A stretch of 64,000 bases of DNA from positions 12,548,183 to 12,612,182 of the forward strand of contig CM037867.1 of assembly GCA_021292105.1 (NCBI GenBank), read 5' to 3'. Below the pieces are notes generated by a model. It did no database searches. It was not told where the DNA came from and saw only the letters and a list, made by a program, of their open reading frames with translations. Both the position numbers and the translations under genes were made by a program. This document shows positions 12,978 to 25,165 of the stretch, piece after piece; the first letter of the stretch is position 1; each line of letters starts with the position of its first letter. Source of the DNA: Anadara kagoshimensis (Eukaryota; Mollusca; Bivalvia; Arcoida; Arcidae).

Positions 12978-13045
12978 CAGTAGAACTTCGATAACCAGAA
13001 CGTCACTAGAATACTATTGACAACTCGAGGTCGTTATTTATTCCT
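12978..13045. mobile_element. pogo/Tigger-like MITE end (partial)
   Basis: The word tacagtagaacttcgataac resembles the TACAGTAAAACCTCG terminus of the complete element at 57080-57266, and a reversed echo (aactcgaggtcgttatttat) follows within 60 bp. Both ends are too decayed to fix a boundary. Confidence 0.35.
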
Positions 13046-13217
13046 ATCAGTGAAATACTTATACTAGAACATCATAATTCCTTTAAATGTGTTTGATTTA
13101 ATACAATGCTTCACTTTTGCATGTTGATTATACAGGCTTCCGTTGCTTATAGGTCTCACCTTTAATAAGGCACGTCAACTTAACTAAAACTCTAGAAACG
13201 TTGTATAATTTCCCGAA

Positions 13218-13436
13218 ATGGTATCTTGGCTTCTCGTCGAGAGTCATATATTAAAATACATTGCAAGATTCATGATTTCTCATTCTGGTTATTATGTTTC
13301 CTGTTTATTGAATTTGTTTATAGCTACGGTATACCGCATTGCCAATACAGAAATAATGAAAGACGAGGCTAACAAACAAAAAGTTGAGTCAGATATATAT
13401 CGATGTTTAGTCTTGTCAAGACCCTCAAAATATTAA
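13218..13436 (+). other. 72-codon ORF, not recognised
   Basis: An ATG-started ORF with a hydrophobic middle. I recognise no family and see no splice or promoter signals, so it is probably a chance ORF. The flanking sequence 12860-13590 otherwise holds nothing clear. Confidence 0.15.
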
Positions 13437-13589
13437 TGGTTGAGATTACAATATTGTTAAGAACACTGTTCCTGTATTCAAATTATTATGGGTATATATT
13501 CCGTGTTTCTTCATCATCAATTTTGATTAACGGCGTGACTGGTGTAGGTAGCTAGATAGATGGTATCTATTCTTCGAGATCACACAGCA

Positions 13590-13830
13590 TCACTTCTCTT
13601 GTGGAAAATCACTCAGTTTGTCAGTTTCCAATGTTTTTACTTTTGCTTCAAGAGTTTTAATTCGGACATGGGTCGGGTTCTTTGTGTTTGGTTTGAAAGA
13701 GTAAGCAGAAATACTTCAGTTATCTAAATCTGGCATGTGTAAACAAAATTTAAAATGAAAGAAAAATGGAACTATGGGACGTCCAGGATAATATAAGATA
13801 CAGAGAAACCATTAAAAACTTAAAACCCTA
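13590..13830. mobile_element. two R1 fragments in opposite orientation
   Basis: About 13590-13690 is sense (atcacttctcttgtgga, tttgtcagtttccaat, ttcggacatgggtcgg). About 13700-13830 is antisense (agagtaagcagaaat, ggcatgtgtaa, ggaactatgggacgtccag, tacagagaaacc). They join nearly head to head, as at 11268/11408. Confidence 0.5.
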
Positions 13831-14089
13831 TGCAGGATTATAATAACTGGTTCTTTTTAACATCATAAAACCACAAAATCAAGTACAATAATACAAGTCT
13901 TCAAGGATTTAATCACACCTTACAATTATAAGTTCCTAAAAATTATGAAGCTAACAACCTTATTTTACCAAACAATAAGAAAACAAAATTAAACGCAAAG
14001 GTAGTGGACGAACGGAAAAAATTATGGACGCAATCTTTTTGAACTAAATAGAAGTCAAGATATAAAGTTTAGGATCGGTGATAGTGCCA
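13831..14089. other. no recognisable feature
   Basis: AT-rich spacer between R1 fragments. Confidence 0.4.
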
Positions 14090-14500
14090 AAATAAATCAC
14101 AAAATAACTACCCGTGTTCAAATTACAATCACAAATCAAAAGTAAAAGTCTTTAAAACTGAAATTAAACTCGTCAATTCCTACAAGGGAATTGAGCCTTG
14201 TTTCTCAGAAAGGGTAAACCCATCCTCTCCACCTGCCTACATACGCAATGTTTGTAATGAAAAATTTGAGAATGAACAGACCATATATTATGACACATTA
14301 AATAATTTAAGATAATTTTAGATACAGAGACATAACAAATATGTGACGACGGCTATACATATTTTCGATAGTCTTAGCGTTGCAATATCCTTGCGTCTTC
14401 GTTGTATGGAGTAACCGCAATTATTACAAGTACTGCTAAAGCCATAGCGTATGAACTGTGAAACAAATACACCGTAAACAGTTTATTACTGCAGTTTCAT
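14090..14500 (-). mobile_element. R1 fragment reaching into the reading frame (antisense, decayed)
   Basis: Beyond the 3' tail (cgtgttcaaattacaatcac, aagggaattgagcc, cagaaagggtaaac) it includes words of the R1 coding end: tgacgacggc, gcgttgcaatatcc, tcttcgttgta, aagccatagcgtatgaactg, gaaacaaatacaccgtaa. These match the copies at 24.5 and 51.2 kb. Too broken to give a reading frame. Confidence 0.6.
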
Positions 14501-15224
14501 TGAAGCAGATTTCGGTAGATGACAAATTATTTCATATTTGTAAAAATCTTTGTGTTTGACTTAGGTAATGGTATCTGAAAATAGATTACATTTAAACATT
14601 TAACTTGAAAAGTAATATCTTGAAACAAGTTTACATCCAAATTTTAATAGTATTTCAACTGGGAACAGTATTGAGAATAGTTATAAAGCAAGCACGAACA
14701 AACAATGTAAAAACAAATTAACTATTACATTAAAATGATCGTATTTTAAACGCCCCCTGTCTGAATTAAAACACATCTCTAGCAGAAGTTCAAAGGCATC
14801 CCAACTGAACTGTGCTGTACTTGCTGAAATGTCTAAAAGTGGATAAATCATGTTGAATAAACGAGTCCAGCAGGATTGTCTGGTTATAAATATCGTTCGT
14901 ATTATGAATGATATATCTTTCTTTTGTAAATAACTCCACGTGGCATCATGAATTATAAATTATGTGTATGACCGTTTTAGATAAAGTTAATTGTTTGATT
15001 TCCTATCGGTATTAACTTTATTCTATTTATGGTAAAAGAAAATGACAGAATAAAATGTTGAAGTATACCTATACCGTCACCTCCCACATACATACTGATT
15101 AGAAAAATTACCTCTCGAAAAATAGAAAAGTCATTTTGAATTATCGCATACGCATGTGCATACCTCGGATAGACAATCCTTGTCATGATTATATCTTAAA
15201 AAAATCAATGCAGTATCTCTTTAT
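14501..15224. other. no recognisable feature
   Basis: AT-rich; short ORFs only. Confidence 0.4.
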
Positions 15225-15330
15225 GATAGTACACTCCTTTAACTTAAATCTTGTTTAAGTTTTCATTTTGCATTGGGATTGTGATTTAGACAGGAATTGG
15301 TGTGTTTTTAATTTTTGCAGCAGAATATTA
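15225..15330 (+). mobile_element. R1 3' end fragment (sense)
   Basis: Carries tttaacttaaatcttg, ttttgcattgggattgtgat, ttagacaggaattggtgtg and a terminal ttttt. Only the last ~100 bp of the family is present. Confidence 0.5.
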
Positions 15331-16564
15331 CTTATTTTTTAATTTTTTGACGAAGTAGGATTATAATTTTGAGATTATTGCAGATGATTTAGATCTAACC
15401 TTGATTTGATTAACATTTTGCTTGAAATTTAAATTCTCGTGTCGTTCGTTTCATCAATTGACACCCTCTAAAAATTACAACAATAGACATAAAATCAAAT
15501 CTACAGATTCAATAACATGTTCTTTTTACTTGAATTCCTATAGGAGTTTCCCGCCAATACAATTTATACAATAAAATATAGATCACCCTTATATACCTTG
15601 GTCTTTTTCTGTCAGCTTAAAAATAAAAAAACAAAGTCGTAATGAAAAACATTCACATGGTGTCCTTGATATAATAAATAATTCATTTCTCAAATACAAA
15701 AATTAAAATTACAATGTCTTATGTATTTAATAATTTTTCATATTCAAAAGTACAAGCAAGAAAACAAATCTGAAAAAATAAACTTTGACATTGTTATAAT
15801 TAAAAGACGAAAAATTCAAAATGATAAAGTTCACTTGGCATCTTTGAAACAATGAATTGTCTTTAAAACTGCATTTGGATTTAGGTAGACAGTTATTCCG
15901 AAATTTCATCAAATAACAAATTTATATAACGTCGCTTGATTGGAATCCATGACAACCATTTTATTTCTTATTTATCACTATTCATTAGTTATAGCTTTTA
16001 CATGACATCATTTTATAAGTCTGTAACTTAACACTATACATTGTTTTAATTATCTCCCTCTTACCCGTGACAAAAAGCTATATCATTGTTAAACATATAT
16101 GAACATGTCGCATTAGTAAAGTAGTGGCTTCCTGTTCAGGATATAAAACGTTCCAATTTAGGATCATATTTCTGACTAATCCATCCATCTTACTGAAGAT
16201 AATGGCGAATTCATACACAACATGCCTCTTTAAAACTGTACAAAACTTTTTTAAAAACAATTAAAACAAAAATACGTCGTTTCTTAATGCATCATCTATC
16301 ATCTGACATTGTGTTTTTTAGTTTGACTCTCGTACAGAATATATAACATTCAGACATTGAAAATCAAGAATAAAACATACCTACATACAGAACAAAGCAA
16401 TATATAACTTCAAATACAGTATTTCGCAACAGTCTATACAAATAAGAACACGACTTCAGAAAGGAATGCTAAAAACGGACAAAAAAATCGACAAACACAA
16501 GTTCTGAGTTTGGTAAAGTAATGCAGTATACATGGTATAGGTGTGGAGTAAACGTAGAATTTCT
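15331..16564. other. no recognisable feature
   Basis: AT-rich; nothing supported. Confidence 0.45.
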
Positions 16565-16835
16565 ACTAATCAAAAACAAACATACTAATCCATGTCCAAA
16601 TCGCAATCCAGGAGGAAACCGACAAGTTAGACAAGTGAACTTCCACCAGGGAAGCGAGACCTGGTGCTCCGAAGGGGTAATAACCTCCTGTTTAGCTAGC
16701 AACACCCGCCACGTGTGTAATCAAAAATGTGTGAAAGGAACCTGGAACTATGGGACGTCAAATATATCAAAAACAATCCTGGACACAAAGACATCAAACT
16801 TATCAACAATACTGTGATGATGGCCATAAAAACAT
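16565..16835 (-). mobile_element. R1 3' fragment (antisense), well conserved
   Basis: Complete from the 3' end (aaaaacaaacatactaatcc) through aagcgagacctggtgctccg, agctagcaacacccgccacg, ggaactatgggacgtcaaat to tcaacaatactgtgatgatg. One of the best guides to the R1 tail sequence. Confidence 0.8.
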
Positions 16836-17169
16836 TTTCCTTGACTGTATAAGTGGTTTTATAATTACGCATATTTGATTAAAACAGACCTTATTTTACC
16901 AAACAATAAATCAGAAACCCTTGCATAAATTTCTAAGCCTATTAAATGCAAATTTTTATGTTTAAAATATGATAATGTTAGTTTCTTGGAAACTTGAAAC
17001 ACTATACATTGCAACGCCTGACAGTTTCACACAAACAAGAGCTTAAAATAATAAAAAAGAGAAATCTCATATTTATGAATGTTGCTTTTATAATTATTAT
17101 CATTTAAATTTAGAAATCAACAGCATATTTGAAAACACTTCGTGCACGTTCGCGGTGTTATCTTAATTT

Positions 17170-17245
17170 TCAAGTCTTCAATAAAGTATTTTTTCTTTTT
17201 GGATTGTGATTCGGACTTATAATTGAATAAAATGTTTTTGATTTG
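17170..17245 (+). mobile_element. short R1 3' end (sense)
   Basis: attttcaagtcttcaataaa, tttggattgtgattcggac resembles the last ~70 bp of R1. Weak. Confidence 0.35.
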
Positions 17246-17599
17246 GATATAAGAATAGTAATATACTGTATTTTTTAAGCTATAACTTGATATCTTTATT
17301 TCAATTTATTGCCTAATTCATGGTCATTAGTAATGCATCACGTTTTCTAATTTTCTTTCATAAGTGCTGTTCTATATTAGGAATGGATTAGCAAAGTTTT
17401 TAAGCTTTTAAGCCTTGCTGATATAAATACAGTAAAGATAGATTTATTAATCCGACACTCGGTTCCCTAAATGCGTCATTCTTTGGTGTACAATTAATCT
17501 CCTTTGTAATCAATTATTGTATAATTCCTTTGACGATATAAAATCATATCTATTCGTTTTCTTTTCCTTAGATGTAATTTGGATTACAATAACGCAGTA

Positions 17600-17830
17600 C
17601 ATTTTTACACCCTCGCAAACTAGTTTGAGGGTGGCGTATATAGGAATCATCATGTCTGTGTCTGTCCGTGTAAAATCATGTCCGAATCATATCTCATAGC
17701 TGCTTTGGGCGACTTTCATTAAACTTAACATGGATAATCCATAGTGTGTCCTGACATTGGTTATAAAATTCAAGGTCGCGGGAAAACATTTAATGTTTGG
17801 CTCTCAAGAGACAGTTCTAGTTCATTAGGG
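17600..17830 (+). repeat. D2 dispersed repeat, copy 1
   Basis: Starts accctcgcaaactagtttg, then gtatataggaatcatcatg and tctgtgtctgtccgtg, and ends agagacagttctagtt. The same order (acaaagttggggcc, gtatatgggaatcaccctg, tccatctgtcc, agagctgctctagtta) is at 28470-28720. Non-coding, about 230 bp, unclassified; possibly a non-autonomous DNA element. Confidence 0.5.
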
Positions 17831-18184
17831 AACCATAAACATGCATAAACGTTATTTCTGTATCTGTTAATAAAGTTGCCTTACAAATACAAAACGATTA
17901 AAATGCTAAAATTATATTGTAACAACAAACAACAAAAACAGATGCAATGAAATGGGTTGAAAAAATATAAAGGTTAAAATTTACCCAAGGTGTTCGAGTA
18001 AATGACTCCTTATTTATACGGGTGTGAAATTAAAGTTTCAATTTTAATGAAATTATTATTGGCAAATTTAATTTTGATTTTTAGCATCATCTATCTTAAA
18101 CATACATAAGATTTTATACAACCGAAATTATCGTATAAACATTCGTCGTCCAATGGTCTCATGTTCCTTTAATTACCAATTTCG

Positions 18185-18350
18185 ATTTCACAAGAAGTGG
18201 GTATTGCTGGTGGCTGTATTTAAGGTGCCATTCTGCTGGCCTCCGTGGAAGTCCACTTGTTCAACCTAATTTCTCAGCTCTCTACATTTCACCATGTTTT
18301 TAGGATTGGTATTTGAACATGAACCAATATTTGTGTGTTTGGTAAGCATT
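18185..18350 (+). mobile_element. R1 3' fragment (sense)
   Basis: Shows tgctggcctccgtggaagtc, acttgttcaacctaattt, ttaggattggtatttgaaca, tgaaccaatatttgtgtg. Decayed. Confidence 0.55.
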
Positions 18351-20187
18351 TTTATTCTCTTTTGTTGAACTATCTAATCGAACACAAATGTATCCTGTTC
18401 AACATTTTTAATGTTGAATAAATGCAATTCAAACAGCAATAAGATTTGAACAGTATTAAAATATCTTTATAAGGTTTGAAGTTTAAGAATTCGTCGTATT
18501 AACTTGACCAAATCTGCATAATAAAATGTATAATATCTTCTACTCTACTCTATCTTAACTTTAAATTATAGAAATCTGGAGTCATGAAACCATTATTGAT
18601 ATAAACCGTTTAACAGCTTCGGTTAGTCTATATGTGACAAGTTAATGGTGATTGATACCCATGCATTATATCATTGACGTTTCATACACTCTCGTTGTCT
18701 TTTAATCGTCAATAATATAGCAGTCAAATTCAGGATGATACTTAAACACTTCGGTCTGTTGCTGTTTATTGTGCGTTTATTACAAAAACTCGCGCCATCA
18801 TAAAACAATGTCTATACATGCTGATAGACCGTAATTAGGTGATCTATCAAAATAATTTTGGCTAGATATTTTAGTGTTATGCTTCTGGTATGCTTTTTGA
18901 TCAAACATTTATTTTCTTAAAAACAAATCTCAAACTTGAACACAGATGACCGTTTAATAGTTCTATAGCATTATGCATTTAAAAAAAGGCTACAAACTAT
19001 AGCCTTAAAGATTAACCAACAACTGATTAATGATAATAAAAATGAATAACGATTGGACTTTAAGACCACTATGTCAAAGGATTTATTCTAATTTTAACAG
19101 CAAGATATAATGCAAAATAAATACCAGAGCTTTAATCTATTTTGCTTATTTGTTGAAAAAATCCGAATTCTTTCAAAACGACTCGTTTTGAAATCAATCG
19201 AAATCTTGCGAGGTTTCATTGATAACACTTTCGTTTATGTTTCAAAATTGCGTAGTTTTGCAAAAAATTCCACTTAAATATGACAAGGATTTTTCAACTT
19301 ACAAGTATAGGGATTATTGAGTTGGAGTTATTGGCTTTTTGTTTTAAATCATGTCAACACGTAATCCATGCTGATATCACTTACTATAAGAGCATCCTTT
19401 TGATTTGAAGATATTGCTCTGTTTCCGATGTTTGTGTATTATTTTCAATCTAATAATAATCTAATAATCTAAGATCATTAATTCTTCTAAACCCAATGAG
19501 CAAGCAGTTTTTTATTTAATGATGTCATAAACACGTTGCAATTTTGATCGATGTATCAACAACAACCCTATGGTCAAACCAAAACCATAACGACAAAAGC
19601 AAATTAAAATATTTCACATCTGACTAATTTGGTGAGATATACATTTAAAGACAATTCCATGTGTGACATTTCATGATGGAATTCCGTTAGAGAGAATTAT
19701 TATTTGTATACATGTATATAATATTGTGCCAGTCATATAAATAAACCTAACAAAATTTGTGCAAGGCGATAAAACCTTTCGGAACATGTCTTGATATAGG
19801 ATACATCAGAATTTAAGCTGTATACCTGTATTGTAGCTAACATGATATGTTAACTTCAGTTTTATTAACAGTTAGATTTTTAAGAATATGATTATGAGAA
19901 AAATTATACTGTTCAAACAAAATAACTGCAACGTATAACTATTAAGGGTCGTCAATATTGTCAAACTAAAAGTTCAGAAAGCAACATAACGAAAATAATT
20001 GTATATATTTGTGATGATAATGTACATTTGGAACTGGAACTACCAACTCATTCGCAATTTGTTCTGAACGTCAAAGTTAATATAACCCTAACTTTGCCAA
20101 AGAAACATATATGAATACATTTTGATGAAATTTTAAGCTTTGAATAACATGTGCCATTTATGTTTGTTGTTTTTGTGTAATACCTAG
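18351..20187. other. no recognisable feature
   Basis: AT-rich; short ORFs only. No family recognised. Confidence 0.45.
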
Positions 20188-20189
20188 TA

Positions 20190-20428
20190 TAGGCAAACAA
20201 CTTTGACCTGTCCGTTTGACCTTTCATTAGGAATATTCATATAGAAGGATCCACCCAATACATAGGTAGTGTTAGGGTTCGCAGTTAATACATATACACA
20301 TGGCCCATGATTAGTGTCCACAACAGGTATACGAAATATACACTCATGATCCCTATTACTTGAATTCACTCTTCCATAATGAATATTTAAATCAAAGGTC
20401 AAGCGGACTGGTCAATGTTGTTTACCTA
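20190..20428. mobile_element. T1 foldback MITE, copy 2 (long TIRs)
   Basis: The left arm (TAGGCAAACAACTTTGACC, then TGTCCGTTTGACCTTTCATT) and the right arm read in reverse complement (TAGGTAAACAACATTGACC, then AGTCCGCTTGACCTTTGATT) match over about 45 bp with few differences, flanked by TA at 20188-20189 and 20429-20430. About 239 bp, non-coding. Same family as 2771-2994. Confidence 0.8.
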
Positions 20429-20649
20429 TACAAGCCAATTGAAAGTAATGGTAAATATGAATCAAGGATTTGTACTTCTCTAACATATTCAAACAATGTT
20501 CCAATATTGGCATAGTTACTTCTTTCTTCTATATATATCAAACACTTCCCTGGTGAAAAGTGTAAAACTATAAAACTAAATATGCCAACGTTAAAAAATT
20601 TTGCTCTCTTTTGTGAAATTGGAATTACATTCAATTTTAAACGTGGACG

Positions 20650-22440
20650 TTATTAAACCACTGGTTGTACAATACGTTGGGTTGCTCAGGACGCATCAAA
20701 AGTTATAATAATCATAACATTGAATAATTGGTGCATGGTCGTCTAAAATCAAGGATTGTATAATTCGTAAAACTTAAGAGGCGTTTGTGCTTTCTAGTTT
20801 TGTATTGTATCATGTTAAGTTTTACTATTGGCAAAAACATGTGTTTTAGCTATAATTTTTTTTCCTTTTTTAAAATTTATTATATATGTTTCAGCAACCT
20901 TTGTACGATATAATCCCTTATAGTGTACTTGTAGCTTAAATGATCTGTTTTATATCTTGTTGTCAACAGATAATTTTATAACAGACATTTTTTTATATTT
21001 CATTACAACTAACTGTATTGCTTCATGTTAAAAACTTATGTTTTATGTTTTAAAATGAATTTTGTTTCTTAATTTACGTAAATGGATCTTAAATAGAGGA
21101 CTGGTTCCGGAGATTGGTACAGATAAAGTCTGTAATAAATGTGTTTAATGTTTATGTTTAAAAGTCTTGGTGATGTAATACATCTCTATATAGGAAATGA
21201 TTAGTGCACATCAAACATTGAAATCAGACATTTTCATCAAACAACGGTAGCTTATATTACAAACAATTACTCTGTTCAATGATACAATTCAGTAAAAATA
21301 TTTAAAATTAAAAAAAGTGGGTTGTATATATATATATATATTTAAATATGGATATTTATAGACCATTGGCTGAATAATAAGTGGGATGTTTTCGTGGCCA
21401 TGAAAAATTTTATATTAATAATACAATAAATGGTATTTCTAATAAACCATATGATATTTCGTCTAAAGTCAAGATTTTTTACCGGTGTCCCTAATACGTA
21501 TCATTGTTTGTACTTTCTGGTTGTGTCTTGTTTGTCCTCTTATTGGGTTTAATATCTATGTCGTATCATGATCTTAGTTACGTTTAACACTTCACAAGTA
21601 CATTTTATTCAGCCTTTCTTCTTCAAATCATCGTATCTGTCTTTGAACATACCTTTTGCGATACAATCCCTGGTAGTGTTTTAGCAACATAATTGAGCTG
21701 ATTTATACCTCTTTGTCAACAAATAATTTTAAACAGACTATTGTTATATTACATTACAACTAATTGTACTGTTTGGTGTTTAGAACTTCTGTTTTATGTT
21801 TTCAAATTGAATATTCTTTCTTAACTCACGTAAATGTATCTTAAATATAGAACTGGTTCCGGAGATTTTACAGACAGAATCTGTAAAATCAAAGACAGAA
21901 GTTTGTAATAAATATGTGGCTAATGTTTAAAAGCATGGGTAATGTAATAAATTTCTATAAAGGAACTGTGTATTGCACACCAGACATTGAAATCAGGCTA
22001 TTTTACAAAACAATTGTTATATTATAAACAATGCCATTGTTGAAATATTCAATTCAGTAAATATATTTGAAATTGAACAAAGTGGGTTGTAATAAAGTTT
22101 AAATATATAATAATAGACCATTGGGTGTACAATAAGTGGAATCTTTTTGAAAGTTTTTATTATAATAATAAATGATATTATAGATAGTCTACTTGATATT
22201 TGCTTCATGATCAGTAGCCGTCTAAGTCAAGATTTTAAAATGGTGTCCCTAATACGTATCAGTGTTAGTCTGTTCTAGTTGTGTCTTGTATGTCTACTTA
22301 TTGACTTACGTCGTATCATGATCTTCCTTTTCTATTACACAAAATAGTGTATTGTACCGTTTAGTGGTTAACATTGGAACAATATCTCTGTTGTGAAAGA
22401 TTCAATACAGTAGATTAAAAAAAGTATATCTTTGACAATA
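20650..22440. repeat. tandem array of ~0.75-kb units (about 2.3 copies)
   Basis: Landmarks recur at a constant distance: ctggttccggagatt at 21101 and 21853; gaccattgg at 21361 and 22116, with a diverged form at 20657; ctaatacgtatca and cgtatcatgatctt in the second and third units; and attacaactaa-tgta in the first two. Period about 750 bp. Units are diverged and non-coding. A perfect 11-bp-arm hairpin lies at 21864-21890 in one unit and a (TA)n run at 21324-21341. Confidence 0.75.
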
Positions 22441-24171
22441 AAGCATCAGTTGCAACAAAAAGGGCTAGTAATAAAATTAAAATTCAATATAGTATTCAAT
22501 AGGAAATGAACACAGGATCTAAGAAATTAGAATACACAAGATATATATTATTGAGAAATTTTGACTTTGGTCTGGGAAGGACAATAACAAATACTTGCTA
22601 TTGTGTGGGGACAGAAGCTACTTAAAGGAAAAAGAAACTGCATGCATAATGAAACTATGTATGCGCCCATCAAAGTCATCACACTCGCCTAGCAAAACGT
22701 TTTTGGCATAATAATGTAATTATTTGTAACTAAATATGTAACAAGGGGGTTTCTGAATGTTGGTAAATTGACAAGAACCACAGTGGAAATGTATACCAAT
22801 AGTAAGTACATACAATCTTTTGATTGATAGGAGGTGTTAAGTCTTGTTCTGTATTGAAATTTATACATCTAAGTGCATTCATTAGAAAGCCAAACGATGC
22901 ATCTCAGTTATGAATAATGAGCAACATTAAATTAAAATTAATTATCAAATGCAAATTACAAAAGTTTTAAATTCGTATACAATGTCTAATTTACTGCTTA
23001 ATGACATAAATAGTTTGAGTCCATCCTTAATCGTTATTGTTGTTTTGTTAGGGTTATTGTTAGGGTTATTGCCCCCCAACATCTGCGTAATCAACTAGGA
23101 CTGTTTAACTGAAAAGCAGTGCATCTGAACTATATACTGCTTGCGCGTTTTTAAAAATAAAAATAATGTCTTTGAAAGCACCTAACAGATTACTCGCTAT
23201 ACATAGGGGTTAAAACCCTTAGATAATAGCTAACATTATCAAGAAAATTAATCAGTTAAATGGCGTGGAATAATAAAACCATTTTATTGTTATGAACTGT
23301 TTAACAACTTGTTGGTGATGATTGATATTAAAACATTATAACCTTGCTGTTCTAATACACTCTGTCTGCTAATCGCCAATACTTACAAGATTCCTACTGT
23401 GGTGGTAATTTTGATGCAGCGTTATTATTAATAATAGTATTTATTGGAATAAAGTAAAAACGAGATTATAACCCCACATATATTGATGTTATTGTATCTG
23501 GTGTCTTTGTGAATCTGTGGGAATTATACAAAATATTTTTTTTTATTTTTAAAGATAATTACATAATTATATAATTTTGTATGAAAACGTTAATGTTCAA
23601 AATAACCTGTTTGAACAGTAATATAGCTGTTTATTTTACTCTTATACAAATAACGTTTCTGCTTCTCCCTGTGATATTTTAATTCATTGATACTATTATT
23701 GAATATAAATGACATTTTGATTTCCCTCTTTATATTGAACTCGCTTTGATTGACAATTCGTAAATTTGAAGTCTTTTTTTTTTCAAGTCCCCTGACCGAT
23801 TGAAGTGATTTTGTATTTATAACATTATTAATAAAATATTATTTTTGTATATTTCAATGTTTTTCATTTTCTCGGATTGTATTTTACCATCACTGTTTAT
23901 ATTTAACAATCCTTCGTCAAGTTATATATTCTACATTATCCTCATATTGTAAATGTGTTTGGGCTATAAGCTGTATTTTGCTGTATAAATGCTAATAAAA
24001 ATATTTAATAATAATTTTTTTTTTTATTATTATTATTAGTATTATAGTGTTTATTTTACAACGGTTAATTTTAAGTAACTCGGCTTAATTTCTACAGGTT
24101 CATATCGTTAACAAACTATATATGTACATAAAAACGTATGTGAATGTATGTAGTTCTCTCAATGCATATAT
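22441..24171. other. no recognisable gene
   Basis: AT-rich. Two copies of gttagggttatt sit at about 23048-23072, too few to be telomeric. Nothing else supported. Confidence 0.45.
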
Positions 24172-24830
24172 CAAAAACAAACATACTAATCCATGTCCGA
24201 ATCACAATCCAGAAGCAAAGTAAAAACTTTGGAACTGACAAGTTAGGCTAGACACGTGAACTTCCATCAGGGAAGTGAGGCCGGGTGCTCCTGTTTAGCT
24301 GGCTGCACCCGCCACGTGGGAATCAAAAGTGTGTGAAAGGAACATGGAACTATGAGACGTCAAATATATCCAGGGCAATCCTGGACACAGAGACATCAAA
24401 CTTATCAACAATACTGTGATGACGGCCATAAAACTTTTTGAAAGCCTTGATAAGCCTAGGCTTTTAATATCCCTGAGTCAACAATTTATTTGCAAGCAGC
24501 CTACTTCGTTGTACAAAGTCCCCGTAGTGGGAACAAGCTCTACCATAGCGTATTAATTGGGAAACAAATACACCATAAGCAGGAGAAGCAGGTATATTGC
24601 TGCATAAAAAAGGAAAGTTGACAATAGAAAAATTCAATTCATCACGTTTGTCATAAAGTTTCAAATGTAGCCTTTCGTGTGCGTCATAATTCAGGTATAA
24701 GTCTAAATATGAAGCAGAACTTGAGGAATCAGTCGTGTCTTTTATTTCAAGCTCACTAGGATAAGATAACATTTACATAGTCTCCAAATTTAGGATTGTT
24801 AAGAAACATATATATCATACAAACCAAAAT
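24172..24830 (-). mobile_element. R1 retroelement, longest copy in the window
   Basis: Read on the minus strand it has a degraded piece of reverse-transcriptase coding sequence, a stop codon at 24350-24352, then a 3' untranslated tail of about 180 bp that ends in the word family ggacatggattagtatgtttg. The 5' end is truncated near 24830. This copy and the one at 50821-51362 fix the orientation and content of all other R1 fragments. Confidence 0.85.
24350..24830 (-). pseudogene. R1 reverse-transcriptase C-terminal region (broken)
   Basis: The readable block (24464-24772) has ELEIKDTTD, SASYLDL, KLYDKRDELNF, IVNFPFLCSNIP, SPAYGVFVSQLIRYGRAC and a C-terminal FYGRHHSIVDKFDVSVSRI. From memory, this combination belongs to a family of reverse-transcriptase proteins common in mollusc, cnidarian and lancelet genomes, with the block lying just after the catalytic Y-I-D-D motif. 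Seen breaks: one in-frame TAA at 24464-24466, after which the frame stays open for 37 codons to the natural stop, and a one-base frameshift near 24772. Upstream of that a degraded sequence sits where the Y-I-D-D region should be (about 24785-24820). The retroelement class (non-LTR or Penelope-like) cannot be fixed from this part. Confidence 0.75.
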
Positions 24831-24974
24831 AATCACTGGGTTGTTTTACGCAGAATGTATTTTACAGGATAGCTACTCCAACAAAAAGGAAATAATAAAC
24901 AATAGATGAAATGTTTGAAATTATTCAGAATAAATAATGTAAAATAAAATATGTGTTTTTTTGTGGTCTTATAT

Positions 24975-25165
24975 GTATAACACGAACGTGGAAAGTGAGA
25001 CAGAGTGCTCCGAAATGGTAAGTACATTCTAAGCTAGCTACATTGTACATCTGCTAGGTGTAATCAAAATTGAAAATGAAAGAACCGTGGAACTCTAAGG
25101 GACGTTAAATATATATCCGGGTTAATTTTGAATACAGAGACAACACATGATAAATACCTTAACGT
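24975..25165 (-). mobile_element. R1 3' fragment (antisense)
   Basis: acacgaacgtggaaagtgag, gtgctccgaaatggtaag, aagctagctacattg, ggaactctaagggacgttaa, acagagacaacac. Lacks the outermost 3' end. It lies 145 bp from the longer R1 copy, in the same orientation. Confidence 0.6.

Noticed and set aside
23048-23072. Two copies of gttagggttatt, telomere-like
   Set aside because: Only two imperfect units, not a TTAGGG array.
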